The notes under the pieces: model-generated
What the model was told of the DNA's origin: nothing
What the model saw: only the letters and a program-made list of their open reading frames with translations
Database searches by the model: none
Shown: positions 8,668 through 17,512 of the stretch, piece by piece
Position numbering within the stretch: the first letter of the stretch is position 1
Layout: every line of letters begins with the position of its first letter
DNA from: Dyella sp. EPa41
GTDB taxonomy: Bacteria > Pseudomonadota > Gammaproteobacteria > Xanthomonadales > Rhodanobacteraceae
Assembly: GCF_016586165.1 (NCBI RefSeq)
Contig: NZ_BCPR01000023.1
Location: forward strand, 1-64,000
Direction: 5' to 3'
Length of the DNA: 64,000 bases
Translations under genes and position numbers: made by a program

Positions 8668-9651
8668 ATGCGTATCCTGGTCACAGGTAGTTCCGGCCAT
8701 CTCGGCGAAGCGCTGGCGCGCAGCTTGCGCGACCAGGGCCATGAGGTGGTCGGCCTGGATATCGTCGACGGTCCCTTCACCACGCAGCTCGGCTCCGTCG
8801 CCAACCGCGCGATGGTGAAGCGCTGCATGGCGGGCGTGCGCCACGTGTTCCATCCGGCCACGCTGCACAAGCCGCATGTCGCCACGCACAGCCGGCAGGC
8901 CTTCATCGACGTGAACCTCACCGGCACGCTCAACCTGCTGGAAGAGGCGGTAAGCGCGGGCGTCGAATCCTTCGTGTACACCAGCACCACCAGCGTCTTT
9001 GGCGATGCGCTGGTGCCGCCGGCCGGGGAGCCGTCCGCGTGGATCACCGAGGACGTCACGCCGATCCCGAAGAACATCTACGGCGTCACCAAGGCGGCCG
9101 CGGAAGACCTGTGCCAGTTGTTCGAGCGCAACCAGGGACTGGCCTGCATGGTGCTGCGCACGTCGCGTTTCTTTCCGGAAGAGGACGACGACCGCAATGC
9201 ACGGGCGAACTATGCCGACGACAACCTCAAGGTGAACGAGTACCTGCATCGACGCGTGGACATCGAGGACGTGGTGAGCGCGCACCTGCTCGCCGCGCGC
9301 CACGCCACCACGCTCGGCTTTCGCCGCTACATCATCAGCGCCGCTTCGCCGCTGCAACCGGAAGACATGGCCGCGCTGCGCGCCAATGCGCCGCTTGTCG
9401 TGCAGCGACGCGTGCCCGCATATGCATCGCTATACGCGCGACTGGGCTGGAAGATGGCGCCGGGCATCGACCGCGTGTACGTCAACGCGCGGGCGCGCGA
9501 GGAACTCGGTTGGCAACCGCGATACGACTTCGCCTTGCTGGTCGACCGGTTGGCCAACGGCGGCGACATCCGCAGCCCCTTGGCGCGACTCGTCGGCGCC
9601 AAGGGCTATCACGCCGAAGTCTTTGCCGAAGGCCCTTATCCCGTCGAGTAG
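8668..9651 (+). CDS. NAD-dependent epimerase/dehydratase (extended SDR)
   Basis: A 327-residue extended short-chain dehydrogenase. The N-terminus has the Rossmann motif TGSSGHLG and an acidic residue after beta-2 (GLDIVD) that favours NAD. The catalytic region shows YTSTTSVFG and YGVTK, giving the expected Tyr and Lys. It acts on an unknown nucleotide-sugar or related substrate. It is followed after 28 bases by a cupin gene on the same strand, so the two may be co-transcribed. No polysaccharide genes adjoin it, so a pathway cannot be assigned. Confidence 0.85.
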   Translation: MRILVTGSSGHLGEALARSLRDQGHEVVGLDIVDGPFTTQLGSVANRAMVKRCMAGVRHVFHPATLHKPHVATHSRQAFIDVNLTGTLNLLEEAVSAGVESFVYTSTTSVFGDALVPPAGEPSAWITEDVTPIPKNIYGVTKAAAEDLCQLFERNQGLACMVLRTSRFFPEEDDDRNARANYADDNLKVNEYLHRRVDIEDVVSAHLLAARHATTLGFRRYIISAASPLQPEDMAALRANAPLVVQRRVPAYASLYARLGWKMAPGIDRVYVNARAREELGWQPRYDFALLVDRLANGGDIRSPLARLVGAKGYHAEVFAEGPYPVE

Positions 9652-9679
9652 TCTCGTTCGCGCCGAGGAAGCCACGCCG

Positions 9680-10012
9680 ATGAAGATCCCCGCTCTTCCG
9701 TTCACCGTGACGAACTGGGCCGAGGTGCCGCCCACGAAACATCCCGGCGACACCGGCGAAGCGCTCTGGCGCAGCTTCCATGTCGGCGACCTGCGCGTGC
9801 GCCTGGTGGAATACAGCCCGGGCTATCTGGCCGATCACTGGTGCGATCGTGGCCACGTGCTCTATGTGCTGGAAGGCGAGCTGCACTCGGAACTGGCGGA
9901 TGGCCGCCGCTTCGTGCTCACGCCGGGCATGAGCTACCAGGTGTCCGACTGGGGCGACGCCGCCCATCGCTCGTACACGCCCACGGGCGCCCGGCTTTTC
10001 ATCGTCGACTGA
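9680..10012 (+). CDS. DHCW-motif cupin protein
   Basis: A 110-residue single-domain cupin. The motif DHWCDRGHVLYVLEGEL carries the DH-C-H residues for which this small family is named, and GMSYQVSDWGDAAHRS supplies the second cupin motif. Bacterial members are uncharacterised; a metal-binding site is likely. The start at 9680 was selected over a longer upstream reading frame because it gives the complete cupin fold. It lies 28 bases after the epimerase gene. Confidence 0.8.
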   Translation: MKIPALPFTVTNWAEVPPTKHPGDTGEALWRSFHVGDLRVRLVEYSPGYLADHWCDRGHVLYVLEGELHSELADGRRFVLTPGMSYQVSDWGDAAHRSYTPTGARLFIVD

Positions 10013-10153
10013 CGCAGTGGGCGCACCGGGCGGCGCGCTGCCAGGACCGCGCCCGCCATAAGCCCCACCGATGTCGAAATGCGCCTGGCCCGTTCGTCAT
10101 TCAGATGAGCGCGGCCGGAGCGGCCCGCGAAACCCACCGTCCAGGAGCCAACG

Positions 10154-10795
10154 ATGACCGTTTTGTCCCCTTTTGCCCGGCACGCCGCCTTCGCCACGCT
10201 GGCCATGGCATCCGTTCTCGAACCGGTACACGCCGGCCCGGCCACCTACACCATCGACCCCATGCACACCTACCCCAGCTTCGAGGCCGACCACTTCGGC
10301 GGCCTGTCGACGTGGCGCGGCAAGTTCGACCGGACCCAGGGCAAGATCACCCTGGACAGGCGTGCCGGCACGGGCACCGTGGATATCACCGTGGATACGT
10401 CCAGTGCGGATTTCGGGCTGGACAAGATGAACGAGGCCGCGCGCGGACCGGAGCTGTTCGACGTCGCGAAATATCCAAAGGCCACGTACAAGGGCAGGCT
10501 CACCGCCTTCGTCAACGGTGCGCCGACCAAGGTGACCGGCGAATTGAACCTGCATGGCATCACGCGGCCGCTCGACCTCACCATCAACACGTTCAAGTGC
10601 ATGCCGCATCCGATGTTCAAGCGCGAATTCTGCGGCGCGGATGCATATGCCACGTTCAAGCGCGACGATTTCGGCATGGACAGCGGCAAGTCCTATGGTT
10701 TCAACATGGACGTGGTGCTGCGCATCCAGGTCGAGGCGTTGATCGATGACACGTCGTCCCGGGACAAGGTCGCGCTGGCGCAACCGCAACACTGA
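10154..10795 (+). CDS. YceI family periplasmic protein
   Basis: A 213-residue exported lipocalin-like protein. A signal peptide ends near EPVHAG. The mature part shows the YceI pattern: YTIDPMHTYPSFEADHFG, FDRTQGKITLD, MNEAARGPELFDVAKYP, GELNLHGITRPLDLTI and a C-terminal DDFGMDSGKSYGF. The family binds amphiphilic isoprenoid-type ligands; a role in isoprenoid quinone handling or base-induced stress is suggested for relatives. Two extra cysteines (KCMPHPMFKREFC) may form a disulfide. The GST gene follows after 21 bases. Confidence 0.9.
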   Translation: MTVLSPFARHAAFATLAMASVLEPVHAGPATYTIDPMHTYPSFEADHFGGLSTWRGKFDRTQGKITLDRRAGTGTVDITVDTSSADFGLDKMNEAARGPELFDVAKYPKATYKGRLTAFVNGAPTKVTGELNLHGITRPLDLTINTFKCMPHPMFKREFCGADAYATFKRDDFGMDSGKSYGFNMDVVLRIQVEALIDDTSSRDKVALAQPQH

Positions 10796-10816
10796 TCCGC
10801 AGGCAAGAGGCTCACC

Positions 10817-11479
10817 ATGTCACTCACGCTCTACATGCACCCGCTCGCCTCGTTCTGCCACAAGGCGCTGATCGCGCTGTACGAGAACGACACGCCATTC
10901 CATGCCCATCTGGTGGACCTGGCCGATCCGCAGGCACGTGCCGCGTTCCATGCGCTGTGGCCCATGGGACGTTTTCCGTTGCTGCGCGACGAGGCCCGCG
11001 ATTGCCTGGTACCCGAATCCACCATCATCATCGAGTACCTCGCGCAGCACTATCCGGGCAAGGTGCCGCTGATTCCGGATGATGCCGATCTGGCGCGCGA
11101 AGTGCGCCTGCGTGACCGCTTCTTCGACCTGTACGTCAACGAGATGATGCAGAAGGTGGTCACCGATCGCCTGCGCCCATCGGGCGCGCACGACCACTAC
11201 GGCGTGGGCGCCGCGCGCGACAAGCTTCTCGCGGCCTATGACGTGCTGGAGAAGGACATGGCCGATCGCACCTGGGCCGTGGGCGAGCGCTACACCATGG
11301 CCGATTGCGCGGCTTCGCCGGCGCTGTTCTACGCCAACCTGGTGATCCCGCTGGAAGAAGCACACCCGCATACGGCCGCCTATCTGCTTCGACTGATGCA
11401 GCGGCCATCATTTGCGCGCGTGCTGCGCGAGGCCCAGCCATACATGCACATGGTGCCCAAGGAACAAGCCGGCGCGTGA
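10817..11479 (+). CDS. Glutathione S-transferase family protein
   Basis: A 220-residue cytosolic GST. The N-terminal thioredoxin-like domain begins LTLYMHPLASFCHKALIAL, with the glutathione-site patterns GRFPLLRD (cis-Pro loop) and ESTIIIEYL (Glu-Ser of the gamma-Glu pocket). The C-terminal helical domain includes WAVGERYTMADCAASPAL, the usual N-capping box. It conjugates or reduces an unknown electrophile. It sits between yceI and a START-like gene on the same strand with short gaps, suggesting a small stress-related operon (10154-12048). Confidence 0.9.
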   Translation: MSLTLYMHPLASFCHKALIALYENDTPFHAHLVDLADPQARAAFHALWPMGRFPLLRDEARDCLVPESTIIIEYLAQHYPGKVPLIPDDADLAREVRLRDRFFDLYVNEMMQKVVTDRLRPSGAHDHYGVGAARDKLLAAYDVLEKDMADRTWAVGERYTMADCAASPALFYANLVIPLEEAHPHTAAYLLRLMQRPSFARVLREAQPYMHMVPKEQAGA

Positions 11480-11511
11480 CGCCCGGCCACCCCAACCCAA
11501 GGAGTCTGATC

Positions 11512-12048
11512 ATGCTTACCCTGCTCGTCATCGTGCTGCTCGCCATCGCTGCCCTGGTCGGCGTGGCCGCCACGCGTCCCGACCGCTTCCGCATCGAACG
11601 GTCCGCCACCATCCAGGCGTCGCCGGAACGCATCTTTCCCCTGATCAACGATTTCCATCGCTGGCAGGCGTGGTCGCCCTATGAGCGCAAGGACCCCGCC
11701 ATGGAGCGCAGCTACGAAGGCCCCAAGGCCGGCGAAGGCGCGATCTACGGCTGGAACGGCAACAAGGACATCGGCAGCGGTCGCATGCAGATCACCGGGT
11801 CCACGCCATCGTCGCGCATCGAAATCAGGCTGGAATTCTTCGCGCCATTCAAGGCCACCAACACCGCCGAGTTCGTGCTCGAACCGCACGGCAATGGCAC
11901 GCAGGTGACCTGGGCCATGCACGGCCGCTCGAGCTTCATGCACAAGCTGATGGGCCTGGTGTTCAACATGGACAAGATGGTCGGCAAGGATTTCGAGGAA
12001 GGCCTGGGTCATCTGCGCAAGCTTTCCGAAGACCGCGCAACCGCGTGA
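11512..12048 (+). CDS. SRPBCC (START-like) membrane-anchored protein
   Basis: A 178-residue protein with one N-terminal membrane helix (residues about 2-20) followed by a SRPBCC/polyketide-cyclase-like domain (RFRIERSATIQASPERIFPL, WSPYERKDP, FEEGLGHLRKL). The fold binds hydrophobic ligands; no enzymatic activity can be assigned. The ATG at 11512 follows an AAGGAG site. It is probably the last gene of the yceI-GST cluster. Confidence 0.85.
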   Translation: MLTLLVIVLLAIAALVGVAATRPDRFRIERSATIQASPERIFPLINDFHRWQAWSPYERKDPAMERSYEGPKAGEGAIYGWNGNKDIGSGRMQITGSTPSSRIEIRLEFFAPFKATNTAEFVLEPHGNGTQVTWAMHGRSSFMHKLMGLVFNMDKMVGKDFEEGLGHLRKLSEDRATA

Positions 12049-12304
12049 AAGCCGTTTTTTACCGGCATGGCTTTCGCCCGGCTGACGACATGACGCGCGA
12101 GGTGGCGGCCGAACCTGCTTGCAGCTGAATGAAATCGCGCAGGCAGCCGCCAAGGCCGTCAACGACCGTGGTGATCCCTCGTTCTCCGCATCGAGCCAGC
12201 CACCCGTGGTGGCTCGCAGGGGCAACACCCGAAGCGAAGCCGTAGCGACTACGCGTGAGCGTGGCGCTGCGGCAGCTCATCACCAGACCCGAGGATCATT
12301 CGCC

Positions 12305-12664
12305 ATGAAGAAGTCGACGTCGCGTTTCAGCCTGATCGCCATCACCCTGGTCGCTGCCTGCGCGAGCGCCGGCGCCATGGCGCAATCCACCTCGCCGGAA
12401 AACGTTCCCGGCCATCCGCGCGTGAGCGAAGTGAACCAGCGCCTGGAAAACCAGCAGGACCGCGTCCAGGCCGGCGTCGCCGACGGCCAGCTCAACGCCA
12501 GGCAGGCCACGCGCGACGAGAAGCAGGACGCCAACATCGCCGCCCGTGAGAGCCGTGATGAAGCCGAGCATGGCGGCCATCTCACCAGGCAGGAACAGAA
12601 GAACCTCAACAAGTCGCTGAACAAGGACAGCAAGCGCATCCACAAGCAGCGAGCCGCCGGCTGA
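12305..12664 (+). CDS. Small exported charged protein, function unknown
   Basis: A 119-residue protein with a signal peptide (AITLVAACASAGAMAQ). The mature part is highly charged and probably helical, made of two related stretches: RLENQQDRVQAGVADGQL with ARQATRDEKQDANIAA, then HGGHLTRQEQKNLNKSLNK with DSKRIHKQ. This resembles short periplasmic proteins built of EF-hand-free helical repeats seen in many proteobacteria. No function is recognised. It stands alone with about 256 bases upstream, enough for its own promoter. Confidence 0.75.
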   Translation: MKKSTSRFSLIAITLVAACASAGAMAQSTSPENVPGHPRVSEVNQRLENQQDRVQAGVADGQLNARQATRDEKQDANIAARESRDEAEHGGHLTRQEQKNLNKSLNKDSKRIHKQRAAG

Positions 12665-12798
12665 GTTCTCTCGACGGCGGACCACGGCCCGGCACGTGCC
12701 GGGCCGTGTCGCCCGGGCCGTGACGTACAACTTCCAGCACTGGCAGCGCCCCGCCGCCGTGCGAGCATCCCTTCACCTCAAACACGGGTGGAGGGCTT

Positions 12799-14871
12799 AT
12801 GGTCAGCAGGATCCTGGCGGTCGCTTGCGTGAGTGCGTTGGTGTTCGGTGCGGCCCACGCCGCCGACCCGGCGGCAACCAAGCCGCAGTACGGCACGTGG
12901 GGCTTCGATCGGGCCGGTGCCGACACCGCGACGAAACCGGGCGACGATTTCTTCCGTTACGCCAACGGCACCTGGCTCGACCACACGCCCATCCCGCCCG
13001 ACAAGCCAGCGGTCAGCCTGCGGCTGGCCATGACCGACCTCACCGAGCAGCGCCTGCACGAGCTGATGGAAGCGGCGGCGCAAAGCCGTGCACCGGCCAG
13101 CTCGCTCGAAGGCAAGGTCGGCGCCTTCTATGCGTCGTACATGGACGAAGCGCATATCGATGCGCTGGGCGCCAAGCCCATCGCGCCGCAGCTCGACGCC
13201 GTGCGCAAGGCCACCACGCGCGATGCACAGGCCGCGCTGATGGGTCGCACCAACACCGACTTCGACGGCGCGCTGTTCAACCTCGTGTTCGACGTGGATC
13301 TCAAGGACAACTCGCGCTACGCGGTTTATGTCACGCAGGCGGGCCTTGGCCTGCCCGATCGCGACTACTACCTCAAGCCGGATTTCGCCAAGGAGAAGAC
13401 CGCCTACCAGGCGTATGTCGCCAGGCTGCTGACCCTCGTCGGCTGGCCGCAACCGGAAGCCGCGGCCAAGGACGTGGTGGCCTTCGAAACCGCCATTGCC
13501 GAGGCCAGCTGGGACAAGGTCGCGCAGCGCGATCCGGTCGCCATGTACAACCCGATGAGCGTGGAAGACCTGCAGAAGCTCGCACCCGGCTTTGCATGGC
13601 GCGACTACCTCGCGTCGGCACAGCTGGGCGACCTCAAGCGCATCGTGGTCGCGGAAAAGACGGCGTTCCCCAAGCTCACCGCGGTGTATGCGAAGACGCC
13701 GGTCGCCACCCTCCAGGCGTGGCAGGCCGCGCGCATCGCGGACAACGCCGCCTACTACCTCTCGAAGCCGTTCCAGGACGCCTACTTCGAGATGCACGAC
13801 AAGACGCTGTCCGGCCAGCAGCAACAGGAGGTGCGCTGGAAGCGCGCGGTGCATGCGGTGTCCGGCGGCGATTGCGGCGTGGGCGATCGCCTGTCCTGCT
13901 TCGGCAACCTGGGCTGGGGCGTAGGCGAGCTCTACACGGCCAAGTATTTCCCGGCGTCGTCCAAGGCGAAGATCGAGGAACTGGTGGCCAACCTCAAGGC
14001 GGCCTATCGCGTGCGTATCGAGAAGCTCGACTGGATGGGGCCCAGGACGCGCGAGCAGGCGCTGCGCAAGCTGGACACCTACACCATCAAGGTCGGCTAT
14101 CCGGACCACCCGCGCGACTACACCAACGTGGGCACCAGCAGCGACGACCTGGTAGGCAACGTGCTGCGCGCCGCCAAGGCCGACTGGACGTTCTACGTGA
14201 ACCGCCTCGACGGCGCGGTGGATCGCGGCGACTGGTCGATGACGCCGCAGACCAACGACGCGTACAACGGCTCGCTGCGCGACATCGTGTTTCCCGCGGC
14301 GATCCTGCAGCCGCCGATCTTCGATCCCAACGCCGACCCCGCCATCAACTACGGCGCCATCGGCGGCGTGATCGGCCACGAGCTCACGCACGGTTTCGAC
14401 GACCAGGGCCGCAAGATCGACGCCGACGGCAACCTGCGCGACTGGTGGACGCCGGCCGACGCCAAGGCTTTCGAGGAACGCGCGAAGAGACTCGGCGCGC
14501 AGTACGACGCGTTCCAGCCGATCACCGGCGTGCACATCAACGGCAACCTCACCATGGGCGAGAACATCGCCGACCTCGGCGGCCTCACGCTCGCCCTCGA
14601 TGCGTATCACGCGTCGTTGCATGGCAAGCCCGCGCCCGTGATCGATGGCCTCACCGGCGACCAGCGTGTCTTCCTCGGCTGGGCCCAGGCATGGCGCGGC
14701 AAGCTCACCGACGACGCCATCCGCCGCCAGGTCACCAGCGATCCGCACTCGCCGCGCAAGTTCCGCGTGAACGGACCGGTGCGCAATATGGATGCGTGGT
14801 ATCAGGCGTTCGGGGTGGAATCAGGCCAGCGGCTGTATCTGGCGCCCAACGATCGCGTTCGCATCTGGTGA
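12799..14871 (+). CDS. Secreted M13 family zinc endopeptidase (neprilysin/PepO-like)
   Basis: A 690-residue exported metallopeptidase. A signal peptide (ALVFGAAHA) leads into the M13 N-terminal domain (PGDDFFRYANGTWLD). The catalytic motifs are HELTH at residues 527-531 and ENIADLGG with the third zinc ligand Glu588, followed by the C-terminal region ending in RVRIW; the family usually ends in a Cys-containing W motif, here without the cysteine. It cleaves short peptides in the periplasm. A conserved NAYY/F-like substrate loop appears as TNDAYNGSLRDIVFPAAILQ. Monocistronic by context. Confidence 0.93.
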   Translation: MVSRILAVACVSALVFGAAHAADPAATKPQYGTWGFDRAGADTATKPGDDFFRYANGTWLDHTPIPPDKPAVSLRLAMTDLTEQRLHELMEAAAQSRAPASSLEGKVGAFYASYMDEAHIDALGAKPIAPQLDAVRKATTRDAQAALMGRTNTDFDGALFNLVFDVDLKDNSRYAVYVTQAGLGLPDRDYYLKPDFAKEKTAYQAYVARLLTLVGWPQPEAAAKDVVAFETAIAEASWDKVAQRDPVAMYNPMSVEDLQKLAPGFAWRDYLASAQLGDLKRIVVAEKTAFPKLTAVYAKTPVATLQAWQAARIADNAAYYLSKPFQDAYFEMHDKTLSGQQQQEVRWKRAVHAVSGGDCGVGDRLSCFGNLGWGVGELYTAKYFPASSKAKIEELVANLKAAYRVRIEKLDWMGPRTREQALRKLDTYTIKVGYPDHPRDYTNVGTSSDDLVGNVLRAAKADWTFYVNRLDGAVDRGDWSMTPQTNDAYNGSLRDIVFPAAILQPPIFDPNADPAINYGAIGGVIGHELTHGFDDQGRKIDADGNLRDWWTPADAKAFEERAKRLGAQYDAFQPITGVHINGNLTMGENIADLGGLTLALDAYHASLHGKPAPVIDGLTGDQRVFLGWAQAWRGKLTDDAIRRQVTSDPHSPRKFRVNGPVRNMDAWYQAFGVESGQRLYLAPNDRVRIW

Positions 14872-14879
14872 TGAAAAAA

Positions 14880-14907
14880 GCGCCCGCCTCCAGGTGGCGG
14901 TGGGCGC
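14880..14907. terminator. Possible terminator after the M13 peptidase gene
   Basis: GCGCCC (14880-14885) can pair with GGGCGC (14902-14907), with an inner GCC/GGC pairing. It is preceded by a run of six A and follows the stop codon by 8 bases, but there is no T-run on the plus side, so function in that direction is uncertain. Confidence 0.35.
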
Positions 14908-14968
14908 GCCCGTTGCCGCCGCCAGCTCGGCACGGTTAGAGTGAGTGGCGTACTCCAGGGGGATCGTC

Positions 14969-15817
14969 ATGCGCCGCAGTTATTTGGCCGTCTTCACGGC
15001 AGCCGCCATGCTGGCGGGAATGTCCACACGTGCGGTGGATCTCAAGGATATCGCCGAGGCCAGCATGCTGGTCAGTGGAACCATTGAGGTGTTGCCCGAT
15101 GGCAGCGTCGGCAGCTATGCGCTCTACAAGGAAGAGAAGCTGCCCGCCCCGGTCATCGATCTGATCAAGCGCAATGTCTCGACATGGAAGTTCCAGCTCA
15201 AGACGCCATCTACGACTCCCATCAAGGAGGACATGTCGCTTCGGATCATCGCTAAGGATGAGGACGCCCAGCACATGACCCTACGTCTTGCCGGCGCTAA
15301 CTTCAGCGATGGAGACTCGCCCGAAAGTTCCTCGATCCGATGGCAGCATCGCGTGTCTCCGCTCTATCCAAAATTCTCGCTCGACCACGGCATGTCAGGC
15401 ACCGTCTACATCCTCGTTCGCATTGGCCGAGACGGCAAGGTCATCAATACCGGCTTGGAACAGGTCAATTTGCGTCGATATGTGCCGGATCAAAAAGAGA
15501 TGGCGCGATTCCGCAAGGACCTCGCCGACGCCGCAATAAAGGTCTCCAGACGTTGGACATTCGAGACGCCAACATCCGGGGAAGAGATGCAAGCTCCGTT
15601 CTGGGACGCGCAGATCCCGGTGGACTTCAACGCGGAGCGGGGTAACCGCTCGGGCGAGAGCTATGGCTCCTGGGCCATCTATCTTCGCGGCCCGCAGGAA
15701 CAGATCGGCTGGCGTCAGGATGCGTCGCTGGTGTCGGAAGCCCCCGATGCCGTGCCGGACGGGTCGATTCATCCAGTGGGCGCAGGCGCCAGGCTTCTTA
15801 CGCCCTTGGCGAACTAA
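14969..15817 (+). CDS. Exported protein with TonB C-terminal-like domain
   Basis: A 282-residue protein with a signal peptide (AAAMLAGMSTRA). Residues about 20-100 resemble the first half of a TonB-family fold (IEVLPDGSVGSYALYKEEKL). Residues about 120-225 match a TonB-C domain (RVSPLYPKFSLDHGMSGTVY, VRIGRDGKVINTGLE). It has no N-terminal membrane anchor of the TonB type and no proline-rich linker, so it is not a classic energy transducer. The start ATG follows CCAGGGGGATC. Third-position GC looks lower than in its neighbours, which may indicate a different history. Confidence 0.75.
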   Translation: MRRSYLAVFTAAAMLAGMSTRAVDLKDIAEASMLVSGTIEVLPDGSVGSYALYKEEKLPAPVIDLIKRNVSTWKFQLKTPSTTPIKEDMSLRIIAKDEDAQHMTLRLAGANFSDGDSPESSSIRWQHRVSPLYPKFSLDHGMSGTVYILVRIGRDGKVINTGLEQVNLRRYVPDQKEMARFRKDLADAAIKVSRRWTFETPTSGEEMQAPFWDAQIPVDFNAERGNRSGESYGSWAIYLRGPQEQIGWRQDASLVSEAPDAVPDGSIHPVGAGARLLTPLAN

Positions 15818-15837
15818 GCGTCGGCCCCCAAAGCCGG

Positions 15838-17085
15838 TTACCCGGAGCGAGCCACGCCTGCGTCGTCACCGCGTTCCCGCGTGTGGAACGCCACCACCAT
15901 CGGCGTCGTCATCATCGTGGTGACGATCGCCATCACCAGCAGGATGGTGAACATCGCCGGGGTGATCACCCCGGCGTCGAGGCCCACCTTGATCACGATG
16001 AGTTCCATCATGCCGCGCGCGTTCATCAGCGAGCCGATGGCCAGGCTGTCGCGCCAGCCCTGACCGGAAACGCGCGCGCCGAGGGTGCCGCCGACGAGCT
16101 TGCCGAGGATGGAAACGGCGAGCACGAGGCCCAAGGCCAGGCCGGCGTCCGCACTCAACAGCTGCGCGGTGGTGCTCAGCCCCGCGAGCACGAAGAACAC
16201 CGGCACCAGGGTCGCCAGCGTGACGTGCTCCACGCGTTCGATCAGGCCCTGCAGCAACCGGTCGTCGCGCGGCAGGCACAGGCCGAACAGGAACGCACCG
16301 AACACGGCATGCAGGCCCAGCCATTCGGTGATCGCCGCGCAACCGATCGCCCCGGCAAGCAGGAAGGCGAGCACCGCGCTGTTCGCCTGCCCATCGGGCG
16401 CATGCCGCGCGAGCAGCCAGGCACAGGACGGACGCAACACGAACCAGGCGACGCCGAGCAGCAACGCGAGCCCGGCGATGGTTCGCCAGAACGGCAGCCA
16501 ATCGCCGCGCGCGCTGATCAACGCCACCACCAGGGCAAGCGCCACCCAGGCCAGCACATCGGCCACGGCCGCCGCGGCGATGCCCAGGCGACCCGGAAGA
16601 CTGTCGGTGAGCCCCCGCTCCTTCACGATGCGCGCCATCACCGGCAGTGCCGTGATCGCACAAGCCGTGGCCATGAACATTGCGAACGGCGCATAGGACA
16701 CGCCGGCGGGCGCATAGCCGTGGAACAGCCAAGGAGAGGCACCCAGCGCCAGCAGGCCGGGCAACACGAACGCCAGCCCGCCAACCCACATCGCCGGCCG
16801 CAGCAGGCGGCTGCCGGTCGGCACGCGAAGCTCGGCGCCCACCACCGTCATGAACAACACCAGGCCCAGCGTGCTCAGGCTCTGCAGGGCGCCAAGACTA
16901 TCGGCGGGAAACAGGCTTGCCTGCCACGACGGCGCCAGCGTGCCGAACAGCAGCGGCCCCAGCGCCAGCCCCGCCAACATCTCTCCCACCACGGCCGGTT
17001 GGCCGAGCCCCCTCAGCAGCCAGGCCAGCAGGCGCGAAGCCACCACGATCACCAGCAGTTGGACGAGCAACAGCGGATGCCCCAT
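15838..17085 (-). CDS. Cation:proton antiporter (CPA2/KefB-type membrane domain)
   Basis: A 415-residue membrane protein with about 12 hydrophobic segments and typical CPA2 patterns: GLGQPAVVGEMLAGLALGP, FMTVVGAEL, the core ATACAITALPVMARIVKERG, ADVLAWVALALVVAL, FLFGLCLPRD and SLMNARGMMELIVIKVGLD. It exchanges Na+ or K+ for protons. No TrkA-N or other nucleotide-binding domain follows, so it is a stand-alone transporter. The start at 17085 is the first methionine ahead of TM1; further upstream codons lie in GC-rich non-family sequence. It converges on the TonB-C-like gene with a 20-base gap. Confidence 0.88.
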   Translation of the reverse strand: MGHPLLLVQLLVIVVASRLLAWLLRGLGQPAVVGEMLAGLALGPLLFGTLAPSWQASLFPADSLGALQSLSTLGLVLFMTVVGAELRVPTGSRLLRPAMWVGGLAFVLPGLLALGASPWLFHGYAPAGVSYAPFAMFMATACAITALPVMARIVKERGLTDSLPGRLGIAAAAVADVLAWVALALVVALISARGDWLPFWRTIAGLALLLGVAWFVLRPSCAWLLARHAPDGQANSAVLAFLLAGAIGCAAITEWLGLHAVFGAFLFGLCLPRDDRLLQGLIERVEHVTLATLVPVFFVLAGLSTTAQLLSADAGLALGLVLAVSILGKLVGGTLGARVSGQGWRDSLAIGSLMNARGMMELIVIKVGLDAGVITPAMFTILLVMAIVTTMMTTPMVVAFHTRERGDDAGVARSG

Positions 17086-17258
17086 CGATCCATCCCTTCC
17101 CCGCGAGACGAACGGGCAGCTTGCATGGCGATGGAATTCGCCGCAACGCCGTCGCCCGACACACCGGGTCGGGGCCCGGCCCAAGGGGCCCCATCCGGCC
17201 CTCCTGCGCAAAATTCCCGGCGCGCGATAAACCTCCCGGCCGCCTCGGCTTTTTCCAG

Positions 17259-17278
17259 TTATCCACGCCCCATCCACA
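17259..17278. promoter_or_regulatory. Candidate DnaA boxes upstream of nrdA
   Basis: TTATCCACG (17259-17267) matches the DnaA box TTATCCACA at 8 of 9 positions. A weaker copy, CCATCCACA, begins 11 bases later at 17270. DnaA binds upstream of nrdAB in E. coli, so cell-cycle control here is plausible, but two sites alone do not prove it. Confidence 0.4.
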
Positions 17279-17288
17279 AGTTGTTGGG

Positions 17289-17317
17289 TTGACCCGCCCC
17301 AATCAGCCCGATATGTT
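17289..17317 (+). promoter_or_regulatory. Sigma-70-type promoter of the nrd operon
   Basis: A -35 element TTGACC (17289-17294) and a -10 element TATGTT (17312-17317) are separated by 17 bases. Transcription would start near 17324, directly at the 5' edge of the cobalamin riboswitch, which makes the assignment coherent. Confidence 0.6.
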
Positions 17318-17321
17318 GTGC
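17306..17321. promoter_or_regulatory. NrdR-like box overlapping the -10 element
   Basis: GCCCGATATGTTGTGC agrees with the NrdR consensus (ACACAATATATTGTGT) at about 11 of 16 positions, with the right half nearly perfect. NrdR is the usual repressor of ribonucleotide reductase genes, and the position over the -10 fits repression. A partner box one to three helical turns away was not found. Confidence 0.35.
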
Positions 17322-17324
17322 TCT

Positions 17325-17512
17325 GTCGGTGCCACTCTCAGACCCATGGTCGGACTGGCCTAACAGGGAATCCGGTGGAAATCCGGAACTGCCCCGCAGC
17401 GGTAAGCGGAAACGAAAGCCAACAACGCACTGGCCCTCAGCGGCTGGGAAGCGGGAGCGAGTAGGTCGGGTCGCAAGGCCCGGGGTCCGCGAGTCCGAAG
17501 ACCTGCCGGCAC
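17325..17512 (+). promoter_or_regulatory. Adenosylcobalamin (B12) riboswitch
   Basis: The RNA has the conserved cobalamin aptamer landmarks in order: a 5' P1 strand near 17325, ACAGGGAA, GGTGGAAATCCGGAACTG, CCCCGCAGCGGTAAGCGG, a GGGAAGCGGGAGCGAGTAGG region, and the B12 box GAGTCCGAAGACCTGCC near 17491-17507. It lies 160 bases before nrdA, on the same strand, immediately downstream of a promoter. The family switches expression off when coenzyme B12 is abundant. The exact 5' and 3' limits are estimated to within about ten bases. Confidence 0.93.

Noticed and set aside
15883-17292. Gln/Arg/His-rich 469-codon ORF opposite the antiporter
   Set aside because: It is the antisense shadow of a membrane protein and has no domain pattern.
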